Shown here in pieces: positions 1 through 9,954 of a stretch of 64,000 bases of DNA. Position numbers and translations under genes: made by a program. The notes under the pieces were generated by a model. The model saw only the letters and a list, made by a program, of their open reading frames with translations, did no database searches and was not told where the DNA came from. Each line of letters begins with the position of its first letter. Positions within the stretch are counted from its first letter, which is position 1. Location of the stretch: contig JAQJZZ010000014.1 in the NCBI GenBank assembly GCA_030077755.1, positions 186,001 to 250,000 of the forward strand, read 5' to 3'. The stretch comes from Filosporella fistucella. Its lineage: Eukaryota; Ascomycota; Leotiomycetes; Helotiales.

Positions 1-287
1 GTGGCTGTGGTGTCATTGTTGCTTTGACCTGGAGTTTCTGAGATAGGGTTTGGTGTGAATGTTTGAGCAGAGGGAGCTGTGCCTGCTGGGAGGGTTTGGG
101 CGTGGAATTCGGGATGGGCATCATTGCCAGCTTTTGTGCCAGGAGCGTGCTTGGATCATTAATACCGTGTCTGGAAGATGTTCTAGTTGAGACGTACGCC
201 TTTAGTCGGTAGAGGTTCTGAAGGCGGGACTCTGGAGTGGAATTCTCCTTGGTTAGATAGAGAAGCTGGATTACTGTTTGCCGACAT
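1..287 (-). CDS. Partial uncharacterised fungal protein, 5' end only (runs off left edge)
   Basis: The start codon is at 285-287 on the minus strand. Exon 1 covers 198-287 (30 codons, beginning MSANSNPASL). A 48-nt intron at 150-197 has a GTACGT donor and an AAG acceptor. Exon 2 covers 149 to beyond base 1 and is open to the edge. The protein is polar and rich in Pro, Ser, Thr and Gly, with segments such as GNDAHPEFHAQTLPAG and TFTPNPISETPGQSNN. I recall similar short, low-complexity, cytosolic-looking proteins in Pezizomycotina but cannot name a function. There is no signal peptide or membrane segment in the visible part. In-frame stops lie just upstream of exon 2, which is why the intron is required. 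Called from codon continuity and splice signals only. Confidence 0.6.
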
Positions 288-930
288 TTTAAGTATGGTA
301 AACTGTGCTCTAATAAGTGTAATACTGAACCGGAAAAAGAACTTTGTGGTCGCTTGATCGATGTTTAATGTTTATAAATTCTCTCTTCTTCGCTGTTGGT
401 CTCATACTGACGTCGATAAGTATTTGGGGTTACATCATATGCAAGAGATCTCAGATTTGACACATACAATCACACTGTGGGTATAGGTAATGATCGATCG
501 AGAGAACATTGCACTGTGGGAAAGGAGGGTTAGTTTGCATCATTATTGGGTCAGCCATATTGTTGATCGCGCACATTGTAGATTTTATAGGGTTATGTGG
601 CGCGGGGGGAGCCCCGGTACAAGGCTGAGAGGGGTAAGGCTGAACCAATCTGCCTCGACGGCAACTAAATCTCGATCTCACCTTCGTTGGGATGGGTTGA
701 AACTACATCCACTTGTATTGGTCCTTTTGTATTACGCAGTCATTGTTGACTTATTTGTCTCCACTCCGAATTATACAATCACTACTCACTGCTTTATAGA
801 ACCATCAAGTGAGGACGTCCTCAGACAAACTCATTATACTAACATAAATGACACATTACAATGATACTTCAAGAGCGTGTACTCTCGTATTAAAAGCTCA
901 AAAGTGCTATCCATTCACGATCATCACAAT
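288..930. other. Intergenic, no gene seen
   Basis: This stretch separates two minus-strand genes: upstream of the left-edge gene and downstream of the beta-helix gene. Open frames here (for example 490-864) lack splice partners, recognisable motifs or coding-like composition. It should contain the promoter of the left-edge gene; no clear TATA element was found. Confidence 0.5.
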
Positions 931-1983
931 TCACTTCCTCATACAGAACCCTCCCGGCGTGTTACACTTATTCTTCCTGATAACGTTCCCTTCACCAGTG
1001 GACAACACCCAAAAATCATTCTCATTACTCTCTAATTTGTTCTCTGAGACTTTGTTGTCTTCCGCGAAGGTAGTAGGAGTCGACGTCGTGTCGTCAAAGA
1101 TTGCAATACCATAGGTCTGTCCACTGATCTTGTTGTTCTTCACAGTAGACTTGTCCGCGCCGTTAATTATAACACCAAATGCACCTCCATACCCATTGGT
1201 CTTGCAGGTAGCATCTGGATCGTGGAATTTGTTGTCTACAACCCAAGCCTTGGTAACATTCGGGTCGATGAAGGCTCCTATGCAACCGGCAGATACATCA
1301 TTGTTGGAAACATCTGCGCCATTTGTCTGAACACATAGACCGATACCGTAGGCAGATATCTTGTTGCTCGTGACATGTACATCTGATTTGTCGTCCATGC
1401 AGATACCAATGAAGCGAAGGGTATCTGTCGAAGCTACTCTGTTCTTGTATATTCTGGTATTTATGGAGCCAACCGTGAGCATACCATAGATGTCGCTGTT
1501 GAAGACTTTATTGTCCCGAATTCGAGTGTCTTTTGCACCGACGATGGCAATGCTAAGACCAGAGAACCCCTTGATCTCGAAGCCGGAAATAGAAACACCT
1601 TTGACGTAGCGTCCAACCGAGAGCACCTCACGATGTTCTTTAACAAGCTCCAAATCTTGTAGCTCAACCTTGTAGCCGACCAGGCAAATGCCAGCTTGAG
1701 TTCTTAGATCTGGCGCAAATCTGTTTGGTGCCAGTAGCGTGCACTCATTTTCCACAGGTGACTCAGGTGGCATGAGGATTGCATTATGGCCAGCCAACTC
1801 GATGTCGTCGGTAGTTATTCTCAATTGTTCATAGTATGGTCCAGATTCGACTACAATTTTGTCGCCAGGGCTGGCTGCATCGAGTGCTGCTTGAATCGAC
1901 CCGCCCTGCTTGACGTGAGTAGCACGAGTTGCAGAGACTGAACAGATGCTGCAGAGCACAAATAATCCCGAAAACAGACGCAT
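931..1983 (-). CDS. Secreted right-handed parallel beta-helix protein
   Basis: Single-exon gene of 350 residues. I start it at the ATG at 1981-1983 because it opens a classic signal peptide (MRLFSGLFVLCSICSVSATR, then a mature N-terminus); the frame upstream has no better ATG. After residue ~25 comes a GGSIQAALDAASPGDKIVVE segment, the usual first turn of pectate-lyase-like or NosD-like beta-helices. This is followed by many ~22-residue rungs containing N/D-x-V/I patterns (for example IRDNKVFNSDIYG, VTSNKISAYGIGL, VKNNKISGQTYGI, VSENKLESNENDF). The fold suggests polysaccharide binding or lyase/hydrolase activity outside the cell, but I see no specific catalytic signature, so substrate and activity are open. 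Paired cysteines suggest disulfides. The confident part is fold and secretion. Confidence 0.8.
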   Translation of the reverse strand: MRLFSGLFVLCSICSVSATRATHVKQGGSIQAALDAASPGDKIVVESGPYYEQLRITTDDIELAGHNAILMPPESPVENECTLLAPNRFAPDLRTQAGICLVGYKVELQDLELVKEHREVLSVGRYVKGVSISGFEIKGFSGLSIAIVGAKDTRIRDNKVFNSDIYGMLTVGSINTRIYKNRVASTDTLRFIGICMDDKSDVHVTSNKISAYGIGLCVQTNGADVSNNDVSAGCIGAFIDPNVTKAWVVDNKFHDPDATCKTNGYGGAFGVIINGADKSTVKNNKISGQTYGIAIFDDTTSTPTTFAEDNKVSENKLESNENDFWVLSTGEGNVIRKNKCNTPGGFCMRK

Positions 1984-3430
1984 GGCGAAGGTCAAGATAA
2001 GGACGTACTCTTGGAGCTGAATATGTATAATATCGTAGAATTTTGATAATTGGAGAATTATGACCAATTCCAGAAACCAGATGATTTGTTGTGGCAAGAG
2101 TTATGAGGGAAAAGTAGGCTGAAGAAAGACTTGAGCGGCAGACGGACAGTCTTATAAACAGCAGCGGCACAGTCCACGGGCTACATTTGTACCTGCCTTG
2201 GATGCTAAATGGGCAACGGGAAAGCTTCAATACCATTACTCCAAGCTCCAAAGTGGCTTTTGGTGAGGAGACCAGTCTTTCGAGTATATCAATTTAAAAT
2301 GAAGCCACAACAACGCACTGGTGAGGTCTGGATTCGTGTCTAGAAGTGAGCAAGGCAGAGATCCTTGGAGATTGACATTGCTCTGATGCAAAGAGAAGTA
2401 TAGCCACATGAGGGGAAAGCTCTGCATTCAAGCATAGTTGAAATGAAGCTCCTGACAACGCATGATGGGATGAGAAGCCTTGGCCAAAGTCATTCTGCCT
2501 TTGGAGAACCATTAGACGATGGATGGTCCTAGTAAAATCTCAGGGATACAAAGTATTTTGGCAAGACGTCGACCTCAAAATTTGGATAGTTCCGAATAGT
2601 CAAGACTTGTTTGCCTGGAGTGCAAACCAAAGTAGATCTCAAGCTCCTAAAGACGGAGATAATCCTCAAACAGTTTAGTACGGTAATTGCTTTTCGACAC
2701 CAATTCTATCCCGCCTTTACGGACACGCCTTGCGTGAAAGTTTGTTGCCTCGATGTTTATCAGATCAAGATTCACTTCAGAGTTCTCATAATTTCAGCCT
2801 TGGGCTTATGTCCGACAGCTTGCGGTAGCACGGTAGGTTCAGCTGATAGCCACACTTTTGACTTCCCGCCCCGCACACAGGTCCCTGACATTTCGATCGA
2901 ATAACAGAGATGGATGAGTCAAAATTAAAAGTTGTTGGCGCTTGCCACGATATGTGGCGTTGACTGGAACTTGGTGAAAGTACTTGGCAGTTGCGCTAAG
3001 GGAAGCAAGAATGATTTCCAGGCGGTCGGATCTCAATTGATCTGCCAATTGGGAGAGCACTTGCTGGATATCCCGCGGTTTAAAGCTAACAAGTTCATAT
3101 GTAAAGGTGGGTGGAATGGCAATTGACAAGATTCGTGGTTCCACCTACCAGCAACACTAATATGTACAGATCCACAATCAAACAAGGCACCTGGTGTTTT
3201 GTCGACTGGGTTCCGAATAAGTTGACCACGACGAAGATTAACCCTCAGACGCCCATGTGTATGTTCCAAAAGCTTCCCGCTGTAAATAATCCTATTCCTA
3301 TGGTTATCCATCCATATCAAGCTGAACTCCACGAAGTGTATGCCGTCCCGACACCCCCAAGCCATTGCATATTGTGCCGTTACCATTTCCCATTTGTATG
3401 CCATCCATTCACAAGGTCGACCCATTCCAC
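1984..3430. other. Intergenic, 1.4 kb, no gene seen
   Basis: Upstream region of the beta-helix gene and downstream region of the LDAF1-like gene. Short frames at 2236-2512 and 2611-2904 have no ATG-led coding structure, motifs or plausible introns. A weak internal similarity between about 2295-2345 and 2437-2485 is too degenerate to call a repeat. Confidence 0.5.
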
Positions 3431-3979
3431 TCATCTTTCCTTGACTTCCCCCTTGATATCTCCGTACCCCTCTCCACTTTTCTCTAACACTACCTGCTTC
3501 CCGTTAGGCAAGCTAACCTCTGTTTTTCCTTTCACATTGACTGGGACAAGGTTATACACCCATCTCGCGAGCAGGAAGCTCCCTACAGCCCATATCCAGA
3601 CCACTATCCCCAGACTGACAGTTATGAATAAGGTAGGGACTAGAACAAGTAGAGCGACGCCGGTCCAGAAGAGCGAGAACAGGAGTGCGGAGATGAGAGA
3701 AAGTAGAAGGGTGCCGAGAACAAAGGAGAAGAATAGAGCAAGTGGTAGGAAAGAGAGGAGGAGGTGCGTGAGGAGGAAGGTCTGTAAATTAATTAGTATA
3801 TCAATCTGAGTGCAAGCATATGGGAAGAGACATCGACGTACGAAAAGGAGAGGCTGTTCGTGCGCGAAAGTGCTGGTCTGATTGTAGCATCTTTCCCTTG
3901 TTGATGGACTGATAATATAGCTATCGACCAGGCTTTGCGCCCGTGCAAACATGCCGGATGTGCGTTGTTGAACCGCCAT
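3431..3979 (-). CDS. LDAF1/promethin-like small membrane protein (lipid-droplet associated)
   Basis: Start ATG at 3977-3979. I read two exons, 3842-3979 and 3431-3781, around a 60-nt intron (3782-3841; GTACGT donor, TTTACAG acceptor), giving 162 residues. The intron is a multiple of three without stops, so an unspliced form would encode 20 extra residues. The middle of the protein is a long, nearly continuous hydrophobic block (residues ~47-120: several Leu/Phe/Val-rich helices ending in WAVGSFLLARWVYN), with a short polar tail rich in Lys, Glu and Gly. That pattern is typical of the promethin family (LDAF1, and yeast Ldo proteins), which bind seipin at ER-lipid droplet contacts. No catalytic residues are expected. 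Family call rests on hydrophobic pattern, so moderate. Confidence 0.6.
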   Translation of the reverse strand: MAVQQRTSGMFARAQSLVDSYIISPSTRERCYNQTSTFAHEQPLLFVRRCLFPYACTQIDILINLQTFLLTHLLLSFLPLALFFSFVLGTLLLSLISALLFSLFWTGVALLVLVPTLFITVSLGIVVWIWAVGSFLLARWVYNLVPVNVKGKTEVSLPNGKQVVLEKSGEGYGDIKGEVKER

Positions 3980-4766
3980 TTTGAAGCTTCAGTTCGTAAT
4001 TAGAGTCGTCAGGGAGTCAAATTGACATAGCAATCTTTTGTTGAGGTGTCCTGAGCTGACAACCAAAGCATTCGAAGCTTGGGAGCTTGCCGGACGAGGT
4101 CTGGGTATGACGATTGATATGCGAGATGCGAATCCGGAGATATCCGGAGTTCGGAGATTCCGGACATTTCATCAATCCCCAGACAAGAAGCCATTTAGAA
4201 CTCTGATATGTGAAAGCAATGGTCTGCGTACATTCTTGAAGCCAAAAGGGCGGAAATTGGAGTTTTGAGATTCCTGAGAGTGTCAGGAGAATCCGTGGCT
4301 TTCGTGGTGTGCTAATTAAGCCTTGAATTCAAAGTATGGCGCTTCCCCTATTCAAGCGAGAGCAATTCTTACACTAAACCTATATCAAACGCCCAAAATC
4401 GATAAACATGGAGAGCACAAGGGAATTGAACTGCAGCCTTTCTATAACTGTATAGTCCACTGCTTGCGGCATCGTTCTCCAACGCATCCTTGCTTATTCT
4501 CTCGCTGATAATCGTTGAGCCACCGGAGTTGTCTCACACTTGATTAATGATTGAGGGCTCACTAGAATATTCTAATACCCCTTGAGACATAACCCGTCAA
4601 ATATACCTTCTAGTTACAATTTTACTCTATTGTGACACATGGCTTGATTTCCAGATCAATTCCGCAGATTTCGGAGGAAATTTTGTCCCCGTCCACATCT
4701 GGACTTCGCTCTGCCATCTATATCGCTTCAATCTCCTTAAGCCAGGAAATAACATCAGCAATCGTG
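3980..4766. other. Intergenic, 0.8 kb, no gene seen
   Basis: Between the start of the LDAF1-like gene and the 3' end of the UNC93-like pseudogene. Frames at 4009-4194, 4038-4268 and 4323-4508 are short, lack motifs and splice context, and look random. Confidence 0.5.
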
Positions 4767-6527
4767 TTACTTTTCTGCGAGACCCACCGGTACCTCCTCT
4801 ATCGAGCTGACTTCATCCTCCTCCAAGCTCTCGTGTGGTATGTCTGGAACGAGCCAGGCTGCCCAGGTAGTTGTGGGAACAGATGTCCAGAAGACTACCG
4901 CAGCTATAATAATATTCGTTAACAGAGTAGCTGACCGTACTGAACCAACTTTGCTTGATAAGCATTGTCCCAAGTTCTCACCACCACGAACAATGCCGGT
5001 GGTAATTGCCAACGTATCACTATCGGAATCGTATCTCCCCATGATCCAGTACACCCAAATAAAGACTGCTTCTCCCAAAATCCTACATTTTCTATTAACC
5101 ATTTCTCTTCTAGTCAAATGCACGACTTGAGAGATGCTTACTTGTAGAAGAAGTTATTCCCAGCAGCATAAGAGAACCCTGAATCCGCCGAGTCAAAACT
5201 AAGATACCCGTGTGAGGTAAAGTCGATTTGCAAGACCAATGTCCAGATCCACATAGCTGTGAAAAGTGCTACAAGGCCCACCCAACTCCACTTTTTTTTT
5301 TTTGAGAATCCTTCTCCATCGTTTTCTGTCAAGCAGTTTATCTAAGATGACAAACACGGCTGAATCAAAAACGAGATCAGTGCTTTTGCTCGGACGGAAA
5401 AGTAAGCGGCCATGAAGTTGCCGTTGTAGGTACCACCCCATCCGTTGCTGATGAAGACTGAATCAGAAAAAGAATCTCTTTGCGTTTGAAAGCTCGACCG
5501 AGGGCTTGAATATGGGACTTTAATGTCTTATCAGGATTGCCCAGACTGACTTTCGTGCCATCCTCTCGTATGACTTTCTCTGGGGGTGCGATGAGGAAAC
5601 TCAGCGGAAGTCCTAGGCACTGCGAAGCATGAATTTTAGATATGTTTTCGGATCTATGCTGCCTTTTTGAGTGTCATCTACATTGAGGGCAAGTGTAGCT
5701 GCAGAGGCTGCGATCCCTCCGAATTTGTTAATGGCGAGCCAAGTCGCAACTCCAGTCAGTCAGTGATGAAAGATGGTGGCAACGATGAATGAACTTACTG
5801 TATAGACCACGCTTTGCTGGTTCAGGATAGCCGATCGCGATGGCAGCTTCGGCTGTCCACAGAGCAGATGCCTGGAAATATCAATTAGCCATTGTGCACT
5901 AAATATCATTTATTCTTCAAACTGACAGAGAGTCCACACTAAGACGGTTAGCTTTGTTCTCAAACAATGAACTTGGGCACGAGAGATTTCGCTTGTCTTC
6001 ACGTCCCTATATTTTGAAAGGTCACGATCGACCAATGTTGGAATGGATGATATACGTACGGTCACGGCACCGAACAGCATGAACCACTGCGTACCATACA
6101 CACTGTTGCAATACAAGGCAGCGGAATATGGCACATCTCCAATTGTCCCAAACATCAACACACCCATCTCATGCCAACAACAGCTGCCACAGGCGACAAG
6201 AATATCATGCTGCTATACAGCTGTTAGAATTCCTGGTATACATTGTGGGAGAGGAGAAGCCTACCCAAAGGTGACGATGTAGGCGTTATTCACAACATAG
6301 GGTTCTGCTTGGCCACCACCACCAAGATCTTGAATTTAAGTCGGCATTCCATTACTGAAATCTTAAAAAAGGCTATTCATACTCGATATGGCACTCCATA
6401 TACCTGGCTGAGTAAAACTAATGAGACCTAGGATAATGACCGGAAATAGGGTACGACGATAGAATCGATGGAGCCTCTCTTTCAACGACATATTCTGACG
6501 TCCCTGGTTGCTTTCTGAGGTCACCAT
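4767..6527 (-). pseudogene. UNC93-like (DUF895/MFS) transporter pseudogene with about five frame disruptions
   Basis: Start ATG at 6525-6527. Reading the minus strand across introns gives the order of a fungal UNC93-like membrane protein: VIILGLISFTQPGIWSAI, then LGGGGQAEPYVVNNAYIVTFG, FLSPVAAVVG, GTIGDVPYSAALYCN, WTAEAAIAIGYPEPAKRGLY, QCLGLPLSFLIAPPEKV, SNGWGGTYNGNFMAAYFSV and a C-terminal VFIWVYWIMGRYDSDSDTL block ending near 4767. Splice sites look sound, including a 12-nt micro-exon encoding CGLS near 5940-5955. The frame breaks near 6170 (one base short after VVG), 5621-5640 (leading to a TAG at 5613-5615), 5458-5464, 5357-5365 and at the 12-base T run 5292-5303. Each looks like a one-base change, mostly a loss. 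Neighbouring genes are intact, which favours real decay over poor sequence, though indel errors cannot be excluded. A working copy would be a 11-12-TM plasma-membrane protein. Confidence 0.75.
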
Positions 6528-7983
6528 CTTAACATGGAAGGGGAATAATTGCAGAGCCTATTTTGGGAACTAATTGCTAGGCAAAGGGAATTTGATGAAG
6601 AAACTGATGAGATTAAGGTCCATAACGAGTGGACAAATTATTTTATGCTTTTCAGACGCGACAGCCATCGTGTGCCCAGGAAGTTCGAATATATTGTCAT
6701 CATCTTGGTGTATATGACGAGCTTGAATAAAGTGGAGAGCTATGCAATGACTGAAAGTTGAAGCATGGAATAGTGGTTCCTCCTCCCTGTTATGGCATGC
6801 CCACTTATGACTGCCTCGATGTGAAAGAAGTATGGAGGCCAGAGCTCGGATGTAAGCTACATATAAAGGGTCTCGAGTTTGTATACTTCAAAGGGCCACC
6901 AAATAATTTCAGAAGAACCCCTTCATCGATTCACCATCGCATTCTTACTCGACCCCATCTGGTATAAACATATTCGCATCCAGCTGGGCGGATTTCTGGG
7001 CACAAACACTACCTATAGAAGTCCACTTTTGTTGTCGTCTGAGTCGGAGTGATTGTGGAGCTGGGTGACTAGAGACGAGGTCAGGTTAAAGCTCGCCCGG
7101 AGATTCCCCTTAAAAATCTTTTCATCAATCTTAGGTACTGTTGGCTGCTGGAATATTGAACGTTGGAAATGGCGCTCACTCGCCCATTTTTAGAAGTCTT
7201 CGAGATGAGACGTAGACTCGGGAAAGCCTGGGCGGACGGACATTTCCAGCAGAAAGAGATATTGGCGGCCGCATTCTACACGAGACTTTAAAGATGGCAA
7301 AACCAATTCGGCGATATCAATTCCGGAAAATTCCCACTCAGAAGAATCGACATATATCTCAGTCAAGCGCAAGGTCTCATTGTAGCAAAACGTACAGCGG
7401 CCTCCGGACAAGATGTATATTGCCTCTTTCCAAGCAAGAAAGTACGCTCGAGCAATTGCTCCACATAATGGTTGCACAATAACTTCAATTTGAAAATCTC
7501 GAGGATTCGATCTTGTGACAGGCACGTGGGATCCAATCAAGTCACCTCATTTGAGTTGTTGACGCCCCTGGAGAGCAGTCACTGACCCCCAGAGCTTTAT
7601 TTGATGACAATGACATGTGTAGCACCATACAAGAATTTGCTAGGAATATTATTGATGTCTTGAGACATCTTCAGGTAGATGGCCATGCACTTGGTGCTTG
7701 AGAATGAGACCGGAGAGACTCAATTGAAGTCACCGAGAAAGTAGAAATGAACCACTTAGAGCGCAGACGAAAACATGGAAAGGACAAAGCACTCAATTGT
7801 ATGATACAATTGTACGATAGAACACAAATAGTTCTGAGGGCAAGGTCAAAAGTCGAGATATGAAACCTCATGTTGATTTCAGCACGGGTGAAGTGGCGCT
7901 AAATTTCTCGGCTCAGTTCGGGAACAGCTTACCTTAAGGTAAGGTAAGTATGGGCCGATCCGTGATACTTTCGACATCACATA
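6528..7983. other. Intergenic, 1.5 kb, one unexplained minus-strand open frame
   Basis: Between the divergent UNC93-like pseudogene and the trimethyllysine dioxygenase gene. The only notable frame is at 7190-7540 (minus, 116 codons open, no early ATG), which has protein-like composition including ELVLPSLKSRVECG but no recognised domain. It could be a lone exon or a gene remnant. The rest shows nothing I can support. Confidence 0.4.
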
Positions 7984-9776
7984 ATGTCAAAAACAACCAG
8001 AATGCCTCTGCGTATTCATCGTCTCCTACGAGCTCGGAGCTTAGTGCCACAAGTTGCGAGGCGTCGTTTTGCTGCCAATGTAGCCCCTATCCAAAGCAGC
8101 AATGCCCCACCAGAGGTTCCAGCTCCAGAATCGCCTTATGCTGACGGAGAGGAACTTCCAAACAACGCAACACGAGTATTTGTTCCGTTAGGAACGAAGA
8201 TAAATTGGCCTTTGAGCCAAATATACTCAGTTGATGGGCATCTAACAAAATCACCTCCTGGTCTTGCTATGGACAAACCAATACAAGAAGGCTCTGTGAC
8301 AATGTTCGGAAATGCAAGTATGCCGCTCGTATTCCAGAGTTCCGAAGGAGAGGTACCAATCAAGTTGTATGTATTCATCCGGGATGCGTGCCTTTGATAC
8401 CAGCTAATTTTCTCAGGCCATATTTCTGGTTGAGGTGAGCCAAAAAATTTGGTGAATATCAACCACATGACTCAATCCAAAAGGGACAATTGCCGTTGCA
8501 AGAACTGCATCAACCAAGATACCATGCAACGTGCTTTTGATACATTTTCGGCAAGTGAAGATAGCTGGTACTGGCTAGTTGCTAATCATTTCCAGATCCC
8601 TCCTGACGTTAAGCCAGCGCAAGTGGTGACTAGGATGGAAGGTCTTGAAGTGACTTGTAAGAGCGCAAACTCACTGCTTTCTGTCACTGACTTTTTAAGG
8701 GGCCAACGATGGGCATGTTAGTTTGTACCCATACAAAATGCTTATGAAACACGGAAAAAGCCGAGAGTTACGCGCGCAGGCCGTCGTGGACTCAACAACA
8801 CCGTAAGTAGACAGTCTCGAAAGTCGATCAGGCTGACACGAGAAGCATGACATTTTGGGGCTCCGAAATCGCGTTCCATCCTCCAACTGTTGATTATGAT
8901 GAGATCATGGCATCTGATAAAGGGGTTGCAACATGGACCTCAAAGATTGTACTCTCATCGACTCCTCGAATCTTTCTAGCAACTGACCTTTCCAGCGGGA
9001 ATACGGATTCTGCTATGTTGATGGCTGTCCAGTAGATCCTAAAGCCACCCAGGCACTCCTCGAACGGATTGCCTTCATTCGTATAACCCACTATGGTGGC
9101 TTCTACGACTTCACAGCCGACCTAACAATGAAAGATACAGCTTACACTAATCTTGCTCTGCCTGCCCACACTGATACAACCTACTTTACGGATCCTGCTG
9201 GCCTTCAGATGTTCCATCTTCTTTCGCACACAGATGGTTCGGGCGGTGAATCTTTGCTTGTAGATGGCTTCGCAGCAGCGGAAATACTCAAGGAAGAGTC
9301 AATTAAAGATTTCAGAACTTTAACCACAACTCCAGTACCATGGCATGCATCAGGGAATACTGGCATTACCATCACACCGCGCAAAGACATGCCGGTGCTT
9401 ACCGGTTCTGAGCAAACGGGGATCCAGCAGGTCCGTTGGAACAATGATGATAGGGCTACTTTCAAACTGTATAACGAGCGCCTCCAAATTAGAAAATGGT
9501 ACGAGGCGGCTAGGAAATGGAACGATATCCTGAAAAGGCAGAAGAGCGAGTATTGGGCACAGCTTATCCCCGGCCGACCATTAATTTTTGATAATTGGAG
9601 AGTCTTGCACGGCCGTGCTGCTTTTGAGGGCAAGAGGAGGATCTGTGGAGGATATAGTAAGTTCTCGTCTTCGACCTGTGACAACGGCTAATAGTCAAGT
9701 CAACCATGATGATTACATGTCCCGATGGCGGAACACCAATTTCACCCGAGAAGAGGTGCTGCAGCAGATTTTGTGA
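7984..9776 (+). CDS. Trimethyllysine dioxygenase, mitochondrial (carnitine biosynthesis)
   Basis: Fe(II)/2-oxoglutarate dioxygenase that hydroxylates N6-trimethyllysine in the first step of carnitine synthesis. Eight exons: 7984-8366, 8417-8434, 8484-8550, 8596-8656, 8700-8802, 8846-8948, 8996-9656, 9700-9776; total 490 residues. The N-terminus is rich in Arg and Ala (RLLRARSLVPQVARRRFAA), a mitochondrial presequence. Next comes the zinc-binding N-domain (WLRDNCRCKNCINQDT), then the TauD/TfdA core: AHTDTTYFTDPAGLQMFHLL with the HxD iron ligands (His 9167-9169, Asp 9173-9175) and the distal His in WRVLHGRAAF (9608-9610). The adjacent Arg would bind 2-oxoglutarate. Exon 2 is only 18 nt, and the third intron (8551-8595) is of GC-AG type. 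Gamma-butyrobetaine dioxygenase is the alternative, but the DTTYFTDPAGLQMFHLLSH block favours the trimethyllysine enzyme. No lesions. Confidence 0.9.
8551..8595 (+). other. GC-AG intron in the trimethyllysine dioxygenase gene
   Basis: The donor is TCG|GCAAGT and the acceptor TTCCAG. Removing 45 nt joins ...AFDTFS to IPPDVKP in frame, whereas no GT donor nearby restores the frame. The extended GCAAGT donor matches the strong context usual for GC-AG introns. Confidence 0.8.
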
Positions 9777-9954
9777 GGGACTTTCGAATCGCTATTGAGC
9801 GGATTATCGGGGTGAAAAGGGACAGACTAGCAATAGATGAGTGAAAATGTGTCAAGATTCCGTGCTTGAGTTAAACCGTAGGTCATACATACTTCGATTC
9901 GCCGTATCAGCTAGGATCTAGATGTAGTCTATCAATTGCAGATTTCGCTCTTAT

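Noticed and set aside
2295..2485. Possible tandem duplication (ATGAAGC...ACAACGCA in two places)
   Set aside because: Similarity covers only short pieces with many mismatches; not distinguishable from chance.
3111..3809. 232-codon plus-strand frame
   Set aside because: Mostly antisense to the LDAF1-like gene, with Arg/Glu-rich composition expected of a reverse-frame shadow.
6329..6431. Apparent stop and frame break in the first intron region of the UNC93-like gene
   Set aside because: Using the GTATGA donor at 6382 and the AAG acceptor at 6329 restores SAI-S-NLGGGGQ, so there is no lesion there.
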